Positions 1-5,030 of a stretch of 10,214 nucleotides of DNA are shown in pieces. A program made the position numbers and the translations under genes. The number at the start of each line of letters is the position of its first letter. Position 1 is the first letter of the stretch. The stretch comes from an uncultured Streptococcus sp. (GTDB lineage: Bacteria; Bacillota; Bacilli; Lactobacillales; Streptococcaceae), in contig NZ_CALHWC010000135.1 of the NCBI RefSeq assembly GCF_938036805.1, positions 1 to 10,214 on the forward strand, given 5' to 3'. The notes under the pieces were generated by a model that saw nothing but the letters and a program-made list of their open reading frames with translations, ran no database searches and had not been told where the DNA came from.

Positions 1-1
1 A

Positions 2-1900
2 CAATTAGAGCAAGCTCAGAGTCAGCTGGACCAGCAAAAAAACCAGCTAGCGGCATCTCAAGCCGCTTCTATCCTCCCTCCTGCACAGCTCAGCCAGAGG
101 CAGCAACAGATTCAGGAAGCTGAGTTCCAGCTCAATCAGAAAAAAGCAGAGCTAGCAAAGGCAGAGAAAGACTTATCAGCTAGCAAGGACAAGCTAGCTG
201 ACGCTAAGGCAAACCTTAGTCGTTTGAAAGAGCTGGCCTATCATAGCTATGACCGCAAGTCTCTGTCAGGTGGTAATGGCTATCATATGTATAAAAATTC
301 TATGAATAGTATTGCGTCGATTGGCAATATCTTCCCGGTGGTGCTCTATCTGGTGGCAGCTATGGTAACCTTTACCACTATGACGCGCTTTGTCGATGAG
401 GAACGAACAAATGCAGGTGTCTTTAAGGCTCTAGGCTATCATAGTCGTGACATCATTCGCAAGTTTGCTCTTTACGGTTTTGTGGCAGGGAGTCTAGGTA
501 CCCTCATAGGGATTCTGCTGGGACATTATTTCTTGTCGGGAGTGATTTCTTCTATTATTACTAGAGGCATGGTGTTTTCTGCCCCTCATGCATATTTTTA
601 TGTTTCCTATAGTTTACTGGCCCTTGGCCTCTCCCTTCTATCGAGTGTTCTCCCTGCCTATTTGGTAGCAAGACGGGAGCTAACAGAAGAAGCAGCTCAC
701 TTGCTTTTGCCCAAGCCACCGGTCAAGGGCTCCAAGATCTTTTTGGAAAGACTGCCCTTTATCTGGCGGCACCTTAGCTTTACTCAGAAGGTCACAGCTC
801 GCAATATCTTTCGCTATAAACAGCGGATGTTTATGACCATCTTTGGTGTGGCGGGGTCTGTTGCCCTACTCTTTGCCGGCCTAGGACTCCAATCTTCTAT
901 TGGTGGTATTCCCAAACGTCAGTTTGAGGAGATTCTGCGATACGACTTGATTGTTGCTGTCAATCCTGGGGAAAATCAAGCCGAACAAGACAAGCTGAAA
1001 AAGATGCTGGCAGCTGACTCGATTGCAGCCTATCAGGAAATCCACAGTGAAATCTTTACAGAGAAATACAAAGGGAAGAAAGAGACAGAGTCAGTCACTT
1101 TAATGGTTACGGACAAGGAAAATTTTGAACCTTTTATTTCGTTAGAAAGTCCTGACAACCAGCAAAAGCTGACTCTCAAGGACGGTGCAGTCGTTTCGGA
1201 TAAATTGGCCCGTATAGCTGGAGTTAGCCCCGGTGGTAGTATAGAGCTGGGTGGCAAGCCTGTCAAGCTCGCAGCAGTTAATGAGAATCATTTTGGGCAT
1301 TTTGCCTTTATGAAGGCGACTGACTACCAGAAGAATTACGGAGAAAAACCTGAGAAAAATACTTATCTAGTGCGACTCAAGGATTCTTCTAGTAAAAATA
1401 TTGTCAATATGGCCAATAAATTTATGAGCCTCAAGTCTGTCAAGAGTGTTTCGCAAAATGCTAGCATGGTGAAGCAGTTCAACGTTCTAGCTGATTCTCT
1501 TAATAATACAATGCTGGTTCTGGTCCTGATTTCCATTCTTTTAGCAGTCGTCATTCTCTACAATTTGACAAATATCAATGTGGCTGAGCGGATTCGCGAG
1601 CTGTCCACTATTAAGGTTTTGGGCTTCCATAATAAGGAAGTGACCCTTTATATCTATCGAGAGACCATTATTCTTTCAGTGATTGGGATGGCAGTTGGGC
1701 TTCTAAGCGGTTTCTTCATGCATCGTTTTTTAATTGAGAAGGTTGCGCCTAGTATTATCAGCTTAAACCCTCAAGTAAGTCCCTCAGTCTATCTGTTTCC
1801 TCTAACTGCGGTGACTCTTATCCTGACCTTGCTTGGCTTCTTTGTCAACTACCGCCTCAGACGGGTGGATATGCTGGAAGCACTCAAGTCCGTTGATTGA
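2..1900 (+). CDS. FtsX/MacB-like ABC transporter permease with extracellular coiled coil (5' partial)
   Basis: The frame is open from base 2, so the gene starts left of the window; 632 C-terminal residues are visible. The TTG at 224 is internal. The first ~75 residues are a Gln/Ala/Lys/Glu-rich coiled coil (bases 2-235) broken by a PP pair, probably an extracellular stalk. An FtsX domain follows: a membrane segment at about bases 323-382, the cytoplasmic motif DEERTNAGVFKALGY, then two more segments and a basic linker (LVARREL). After a further membrane segment (~830-895) comes a ~200-residue extracellular domain. A second FtsX domain near the C-terminus has the equivalent motif ERIRELSTIKVLGF and three segments (~1515-1575, 1670-1735, 1790-1845), ending in RRVDMLEALKSVD. 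This layout fits large permeases that couple ATP hydrolysis to export or to extracellular mechanical work rather than import. The ATPase partner would lie outside the window. The substrate is unknown. Confidence 0.9.
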   Translation, partial: QLEQAQSQLDQQKNQLAASQAASILPPAQLSQRQQQIQEAEFQLNQKKAELAKAEKDLSASKDKLADAKANLSRLKELAYHSYDRKSLSGGNGYHMYKNSMNSIASIGNIFPVVLYLVAAMVTFTTMTRFVDEERTNAGVFKALGYHSRDIIRKFALYGFVAGSLGTLIGILLGHYFLSGVISSIITRGMVFSAPHAYFYVSYSLLALGLSLLSSVLPAYLVARRELTEEAAHLLLPKPPVKGSKIFLERLPFIWRHLSFTQKVTARNIFRYKQRMFMTIFGVAGSVALLFAGLGLQSSIGGIPKRQFEEILRYDLIVAVNPGENQAEQDKLKKMLAADSIAAYQEIHSEIFTEKYKGKKETESVTLMVTDKENFEPFISLESPDNQQKLTLKDGAVVSDKLARIAGVSPGGSIELGGKPVKLAAVNENHFGHFAFMKATDYQKNYGEKPEKNTYLVRLKDSSSKNIVNMANKFMSLKSVKSVSQNASMVKQFNVLADSLNNTMLVLVLISILLAVVILYNLTNINVAERIRELSTIKVLGFHNKEVTLYIYRETIILSVIGMAVGLLSGFFMHRFLIEKVAPSIISLNPQVSPSVYLFPLTAVTLILTLLGFFVNYRLRRVDMLEALKSVD

Positions 1901-1914
1901 TAAAAAAACACTTC

Positions 1915-1950
1915 AAAACTTTCCCTCACTTGTGAGGTGGAAGTTTTTTT
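1915..1950 (+). terminator. Intrinsic terminator after the ABC permease gene
   Basis: The arm AAAACTTTCCCTCAC pairs with GTGAGGTGGAAGTTTT around a very short loop, with one bulge, and runs into seven T residues at 1944-1950. It begins 15 bases after the permease stop. The T-run lies only a few bases upstream of the -10 region of the next gene. Confidence 0.85.
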
Positions 1951-1954
1951 GAAC

Positions 1955-1965
1955 TTTGATATAAT
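1955..1965 (+). promoter_or_regulatory. Extended -10 promoter of the metallophosphoesterase gene
   Basis: TTTG at 1955-1958 followed by A and TATAAT at 1960-1965 makes a perfect TNTGN-TATAAT extended -10, the form used often in streptococci. No good -35 exists, because those positions are occupied by the preceding terminator. Predicted transcript start is about 1972, giving a leader of roughly 24 nt. Confidence 0.75.
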
Positions 1966-1995
1966 ATTCCTTGTAAAGAAAGAGAAAGACACACG

Positions 1996-2844
1996 ATGAC
2001 ACGAAAAATTGCCTTATTATCCGATGTGCATGGGAATAGCACAGCTTTGGAAGCAGTACTGGCGGATGCGGAAAGCCAGCAGGTGACAGACTATTGGTTT
2101 TTGGGAGACTTGCTCCTGCCAGGAACCGGTCGCAGAAATATCTTAGATAGGATGGAGCAGCTGTCCATCAGCCTTCAGGTCAGAGGAAATTGGGAAGACA
2201 GTCTCTGGCATGCCCTGCACCAAAAGCTGGATTTGGATCGTCCCAGCCATCTCTACCTGACCCGGCTCTGCCATTTTGTCCTAGAGGAAATCCGTCCTGA
2301 AGAGATTGACCGCATGCAAGAACTTCCTCTGCAAATCTTGACAGAAGTAGAGGGATTGAAGATTGCGGTCAGCCACCATCTGCCAGATAAGAATTGGGGG
2401 CGGGAGCTGATTCATATTGGCGAGCAGAGCGATTTCGACCGCCTTTTTGAAGGAAACGACTGCGCTGTCGCTGTTTATGGTCATATTCACCAACAGTTTC
2501 TCCGTTATGGGACTAAGGGTCAGCTGATTATCAATCCTGGTTCTATTGGTCAGCCATTCTTTCTAGATTCGGCTTTGCGTCAGGATTTGCGAGCCCAGTA
2601 TGCCATTTTAGAGATTGATGAGACAGGTTTGGCTGATGTTAACCTTCGGCGCGTGGCCTATGATGTGGAGCAGGAGCTGAGATTGGCTCGGGAGCTCCAC
2701 TTGCCTTACTATGAGATTTATCGGGAGAGCTTGGTCAATGGTATCCACCATACCCATAACCACGACCTGCTACGGGAAATCAGTGAGCGGGAAGGCTATG
2801 CAGATGAGATTGCAGCTTTCTTAAAGTCCAGTCGTAACTCTTGA
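1996..2844 (+). CDS. Calcineurin-like metallophosphoesterase (YfcE/MJ0936-type)
   Basis: A 282-residue soluble protein. The dinuclear-metal phosphoesterase motifs appear in order: SDVHGN (D10, H12), GDLLLPG (D38), GNWE (N65), SHH (H127/H128), YGHIHQ (H163, H165) and NPGSIGQP (180-187). All expected metal ligands are present, so it should be an active phosphodiesterase or phosphatase; the substrate cannot be told from sequence. The usual GNHD is GNWE here, which keeps the Asn ligand but changes the next two residues. The C-terminal ~70 residues (from about 212) lie beyond the catalytic fold. The ATG at 1996 is the first in the transcript and is preceded only by a weak A/G-rich stretch (1976-1989). 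It appears to be its own transcription unit between two terminator-like hairpins. Confidence 0.88.
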   Translation: MTRKIALLSDVHGNSTALEAVLADAESQQVTDYWFLGDLLLPGTGRRNILDRMEQLSISLQVRGNWEDSLWHALHQKLDLDRPSHLYLTRLCHFVLEEIRPEEIDRMQELPLQILTEVEGLKIAVSHHLPDKNWGRELIHIGEQSDFDRLFEGNDCAVAVYGHIHQQFLRYGTKGQLIINPGSIGQPFFLDSALRQDLRAQYAILEIDETGLADVNLRRVAYDVEQELRLARELHLPYYEIYRESLVNGIHHTHNHDLLREISEREGYADEIAAFLKSSRNS

Positions 2845-2851
2845 AGTTACA
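2833..2851. promoter_or_regulatory. Putative Rrf2 operator at its own promoter (CGTAA-N9-TTACA)
   Basis: CGTAA (2833-2837), nine bases, TTACA (2847-2851). It differs by one base from the perfect TGTAA-N9-TTACA sites upstream of the VOC gene at 3385-3447. The -35 hexamer TTGAAG fills spacer positions 4-9, the same register as the TTGACA hexamer in the operator at 3385-3405. A repressor bound here would block RNA polymerase. That the bound protein is the Rrf2 regulator encoded next door is inference. Confidence 0.6.
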
Positions 2852-2859
2852 CCTTTTTT
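2834..2859 (+). terminator. Short terminator-like hairpin ending the metallophosphoesterase gene
   Basis: GTAACT (2834-2839) and AGTTAC (2845-2850) form a perfect 6-bp stem with loop CTTGA, followed after ACC by T6 (2854-2859). The gene's TGA stop (2842-2844) lies in the loop. The stem is AT-rich and short, so termination may be weak. The same inverted repeat matches the operator described at 2833-2851, so its primary role may be in DNA rather than RNA. Confidence 0.4.
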
Positions 2860-2869
2860 GGGATATAAT
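2841..2869 (+). promoter_or_regulatory. Promoter of the Rrf2 regulator gene
   Basis: TTGAAG (2841-2846), a 17-bp spacer, and TATAAT (2864-2869). The -35 overlaps the stop codon of the upstream gene. Predicted start is about 2876, giving a ~25-nt leader that contains the ribosome binding site. Confidence 0.75.
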
Positions 2870-2886
2870 AGTGAGAGAAAATGATG

Positions 2887-2895
2887 AGGGAGGAG
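2887..2895 (+). promoter_or_regulatory. Ribosome binding site fixing the Rrf2 start
   Basis: AGGGAGGAG lies five bases before the ATG at 2901. It shows that the in-frame upstream TTG (2841), which lies inside the promoter, is not the start. Confidence 0.85.
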
Positions 2896-2900
2896 AAAAA

Positions 2901-3350
2901 ATGCAGATTTCTAGCCGTTTTACCATTGCCACCCATATGCTCATTGTACTGGCTTTGGAGGGGAAAAAACAAAAATTGACAAGTGATATCCTTGCTGGCA
3001 GTGTCGGAGTCAACCCGGTCATTATCCGCAAGACCTTGTCCCAGCTCAAGAATGCCGGGATGATTACCGTTGCTCGTGGGACTGGAGGAGCAGAGATTGC
3101 CAAAGATTTGAAAGACATTAGCCTTTTAGATGTCTATAGTGCCGTTGAATGTTTGGGCAAGAGCGGCCAGCTCTTTAGCTTTCATGACAAGCCCAATCCA
3201 GACTGTCCTATCGGCAAGAACATTCACAATGTCTTAGACGATCGCTTGGCAGCTATTCAGGCAGCTATGGAAGCTGAATTGGCTCAGACCAGCCTTGCCG
3301 AAGTTGTCGCAGCAACCGAAAAAGAAATTAAAGAACAATCTGTTTCCTAG
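2901..3350 (+). CDS. Rrf2-family transcriptional regulator
   Basis: A 149-residue cytoplasmic DNA-binding protein, normal length for the family. The N-terminal winged helix-turn-helix spans about residues 1-70, starting with MQISSRFTIATHMLIVLA. The recognition helix lies around VNPVIIRKTLSQLKNAG (37-53) and the wing has VARGTGGA (57-64). Next come the dimerisation helix (LLDVYSAVE) and a C-terminal helix. Only two cysteines are visible, C84 (VECLG) and C102 (PDCPIG). The closely spaced three-Cys cluster that binds Fe-S in IscR is not complete, so a thiol or electrophile switch is more likely than a 2Fe-2S sensor. Identical inverted repeats at its own promoter and that of the downstream VOC gene suggest it represses both. 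It resembles the broad YwnA/HypR-like group; a precise orthologue is not claimed. Confidence 0.9.
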   Translation: MQISSRFTIATHMLIVLALEGKKQKLTSDILAGSVGVNPVIIRKTLSQLKNAGMITVARGTGGAEIAKDLKDISLLDVYSAVECLGKSGQLFSFHDKPNPDCPIGKNIHNVLDDRLAAIQAAMEAELAQTSLAEVVAATEKEIKEQSVS

Positions 3351-3367
3351 TGAGCAGGTTGTTTTTT
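3334..3367 (+). terminator. Intrinsic terminator of the Rrf2 gene
   Basis: AACAATCTG (3334-3342) pairs with CAGGTTGTT (3355-3363) with one G-T wobble, followed by T6 (3362-3367). The gene's stop codon TAG (3348-3350) lies in the 12-base loop, so the 5' arm is coding sequence. It separates rrf2 from the VOC gene, making them distinct transcription units. Confidence 0.75.
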
Positions 3368-3384
3368 GTTAAGAATTTTGCAAG

Positions 3385-3405
3385 ATGTAATTATTGACAT
3401 TACAT
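3385..3405. promoter_or_regulatory. Putative Rrf2 operator 1 of the VOC gene
   Basis: ATGTAAT (3385-3391) and ATTACAT (3399-3405) are perfect 7-bp inverted arms around seven bases. The core is TGTAA-N9-TTACA. The -35 TTGACA (3394-3399) lies inside the site, so occupancy should exclude RNA polymerase. Confidence 0.7.
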
Positions 3406-3421
3406 TAAAACCTGCTATACT
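3394..3421 (+). promoter_or_regulatory. Promoter of the VOC gene (and probably ogt)
   Basis: A consensus -35 TTGACA (3394-3399), a 16-bp spacer, and TATACT (3416-3421) preceded by TGC, an extended -10. This is the strongest promoter in the window by sequence. Predicted start is around 3428, inside operator 2, with a leader of about 150 nt before the VOC ATG. Confidence 0.8.
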
Positions 3422-3426
3422 AATAG

Positions 3427-3447
3427 ATGTAACATAAACAATTACAA
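3427..3447. promoter_or_regulatory. Putative Rrf2 operator 2 of the VOC gene
   Basis: ATGTAAC (3427-3433) and ATTACAA (3441-3447) share the TGTAA-N9-TTACA core. Its centre (3437) is 42 bp from the centre of operator 1 (3395), so the two lie on the same face of the helix and flank the -10 box. Confidence 0.6.
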
Positions 3448-3470
3448 TTCAAAATAATCTTTCGGAGCAA

Positions 3471-3533
3471 ATGGAGATGTGGAAAACCATATCAAGGAAC
3501 CTATCTCTGTTTTGGAGAAATAAAAAAAGATAG
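3471..3533 (+). CDS. Possible short leader ORF upstream of the VOC gene (speculative)
   Basis: ATG at 3471 opens a 20-codon frame ending in TAG (3531-3533). A second in-frame ATG at 3477 has better spacing (nine bases) from the upstream GGAG (3464-3467). The product would be basic with two Trp residues and end in NKKR. The start region can pair with downstream sequence (3468-3478 with 3503-3514: CAAA and GAGAT matches). No homologue is recognised, and a frame this short can arise by chance. Confidence 0.2.
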   Translation: MEMWKTISRNLSLFWRNKKR

Positions 3534-3579
3534 AGCAGGCGGACTGCTAACATTTAAAATTAAAGAGAGGAGAAAGTAC

Positions 3580-4437
3580 ATGACTTTTGAATATCAAAGC
3601 AAGATTTATCTAGGAGAGGTGGCACTTTATGTAGCAGACCTAGCAAGACAAAAGGACTTTTATCAGCGCGTTTTAGGGCTGGAGCTTTTGGAAGAACAGG
3701 ACGGACAGGTGGCTTTGGGCAGGGACGGACAAGCGCTGGTGAAACTCTTAGCAACCAGTGGCCGGCAGTCAGCTAAGTCGGCTTACGGTCTTTATCATCT
3801 GGCACTCTTGCTTCCAAGCCGTCAAGCTTTGGCGGATATCCTTAAGCATTTATCAGAAAATAGAGTTCCTATGGTCGGAGGGGCGGACCACGGTTATAGT
3901 GAAGCCATTTATCTGGAGGATCCAGAAGGCAACGGCATTGAGCTTTATCGGGACAAACCTCAGGCTGATTGGGATATTCGAGAAGATGGCCGCATTATCG
4001 GAGTGACGGAAGCGCTCGCGGCTCAAGAAATCTATGAACTAGGTCAGGAAGTCCAGCCGTTTAGTATTGCTACAGGCACTCGTATGGGCCATGTCCATCT
4101 GTCTGTAAAAAATAGCAGAGCAGCCAATCATTTTTACCAAAAGCTTCTAGGCTTGGAGGATAAATTTTCTGTACCTTCTGCTAGCTGGTTGGCATCCGGA
4201 AACTACCATCATCATTTAGCAGTCAATGAATGGGGAGGTTCTCACTTGAATCATCGCCAACCGAAGCAACTGGGACTAGCCTATTTTGAAGCGCAAGTTC
4301 AAGGAAAAGAAGACCTAGTAGCAATTTATGAAAATGCTCTGGAGCTGCAGGCACCAGCCCGATGGATTAGCTCCCAAGAGCTAGAAGTCACAGACCCAGA
4401 TGGGATTGTGGCAAAAGTTAAGACAAGAGTGGTATAA
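3580..4437 (+). CDS. Two-domain VOC superfamily protein, CatE (catechol 2,3-dioxygenase)/glyoxalase-like
   Basis: 285 residues made of two VOC modules. The N-terminal module (~9-125) has YHLALLL (H73) and DPEGNGIELY (E121). The C-terminal module (~168-281) has MGHVHLSV (H171) and NYHHHLAVN (H210-H212). The length matches what I recall of Bacillus CatE, so the family call is firm. In extradiol dioxygenases the metal site is His-His-Glu in the C-terminal module; both His are present, but the position expected for Glu in DPDGIVAK is K279. Catechol cleavage is therefore uncertain, and electrophile or quinone detoxification or binding is an alternative. The ATG at 3580 has a good site (AGAGAGGAG, 3564-3572). 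The gene sits behind an extended -10 promoter flanked by two putative Rrf2 operators, with ogt 35 bp downstream and no terminator between. Confidence 0.85.
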   Translation: MTFEYQSKIYLGEVALYVADLARQKDFYQRVLGLELLEEQDGQVALGRDGQALVKLLATSGRQSAKSAYGLYHLALLLPSRQALADILKHLSENRVPMVGGADHGYSEAIYLEDPEGNGIELYRDKPQADWDIREDGRIIGVTEALAAQEIYELGQEVQPFSIATGTRMGHVHLSVKNSRAANHFYQKLLGLEDKFSVPSASWLASGNYHHHLAVNEWGGSHLNHRQPKQLGLAYFEAQVQGKEDLVAIYENALELQAPARWISSQELEVTDPDGIVAKVKTRVV

Positions 4438-4438
4438 T
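4430..4438 (+). promoter_or_regulatory. Possible extended -10 promoter for ogt overlapping the VOC stop codon
   Basis: TG-G-TATAAT at 4430-4438 spans the last codons of the VOC gene. No well-spaced -35 is seen. It could give ogt basal expression independent of the regulated upstream promoter. Confidence 0.35.
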
Positions 4439-4472
4439 AAGGCATATCAAGAAGTAAAAAGAAAGAAAAAAT

Positions 4473-4979
4473 ATGTACAAGAATTATTATACATCGCCGA
4501 TTGGCCGGATTCTTATCTTGACGGACGCAAATGCCTTGTTGGGACTTTGGCTTGAGGGCCAGAAATATTTTGGGGCAGGCTATAATCTGGAGCAAGCGCA
4601 ACAGGGAGAGACAGAAGTCAGCCGACTCGTATCTACTTGGTTGGATGCTTATTTTAAGGGAGAAAATCCCGCGACAGATGAAATTCCATTGGCACCTCAA
4701 GTGACTGAGTTCAGAAGCAAGGTTTTGACAGTGCTGCAGAAGATTCCCTATGGACAAACGGCTACCTATTCAGATATTTTGCGGGAGCTTCAAGCCGAGT
4801 ACGGTAAGATTGGCTCTGCTAGAGCAGTCGGTGGTGCCATAGGCCACAATCCCATTTCCCTTTTGATTCCCTGTCATCGAATTGTCGGAAGCGACGGCAA
4901 ACTAACCGGTTATGCCGGTGGCCTTGATAAAAAAGCCTTTCTACTGGAGTTGGAGGCTGGGGAGAAAACAACAGGATAA
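4473..4979 (+). CDS. ogt: Methylated-DNA--[protein]-cysteine S-methyltransferase (O6-alkylguanine-DNA alkyltransferase)
   Basis: 168 residues, normal for the family. It removes alkyl groups from O6 of guanine in a single irreversible transfer to its own cysteine. The active-site motif IPCHRIVG gives acceptor C134. Around it are the DNA-binding helix-turn-helix with IPYGQTATYSDI (91-102), GSARAVGGAIGHNP (114-127) with the Arg finger and conserved Asn, and GYAGGLDKK (146-154). The N-terminal RNase H-like domain is short. The ATG at 4473 is preceded by a weak purine stretch (AAGAAAGAAA). Position 35 bp behind the VOC gene, with no terminator between, suggests cotranscription and so induction with the putative Rrf2 regulon. 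Confidence 0.95.
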   Translation: MYKNYYTSPIGRILILTDANALLGLWLEGQKYFGAGYNLEQAQQGETEVSRLVSTWLDAYFKGENPATDEIPLAPQVTEFRSKVLTVLQKIPYGQTATYSDILRELQAEYGKIGSARAVGGAIGHNPISLLIPCHRIVGSDGKLTGYAGGLDKKAFLLELEAGEKTTG

Positions 4980-5000
4980 ATAAAACTATTGATAAGCTAA

Positions 5001-5022
5001 AAAAGCACCGAACGGTGCTTTT
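5001..5022. terminator. Bidirectional terminator between ogt and pepQ
   Basis: AAAAGCACCG (5001-5010) and CGGTGCTTTT (5013-5022) form a near-perfect stem with a GAAC tetraloop, and have T runs on both strands. It lies 21 bp after the ogt stop and 8 bp from the pepQ stop, so it serves both convergent genes. Confidence 0.9.
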
Positions 5023-5030
5023 CTGTTATT

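Noticed and set aside
224..226. TTG at 224 as the start of the ABC permease
   Set aside because: The frame is open to the left edge and the upstream codons encode a continuous coiled coil with no ribosome binding site before 224.
2841..2900. N-terminal extension of the Rrf2 protein from TTG 2841
   Set aside because: That region contains the promoter, including its -35 and -10, and a strong ribosome binding site points to ATG 2901, where the family's normal N-terminus begins.
3386..3446. TGTAAT/TGTAAC half-sites read as VicR (WalR) boxes
   Set aside because: WalR boxes are direct repeats, TGTWAH-N5-TGTWAH. Here the second half is inverted (TTACA), so the sites are palindromic operators of another regulator.
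4326..4757. 143-codon minus-strand frame across the VOC-ogt junction
   Set aside because: It is antisense to two well-supported genes and has no recognisable motifs or ribosome binding site.
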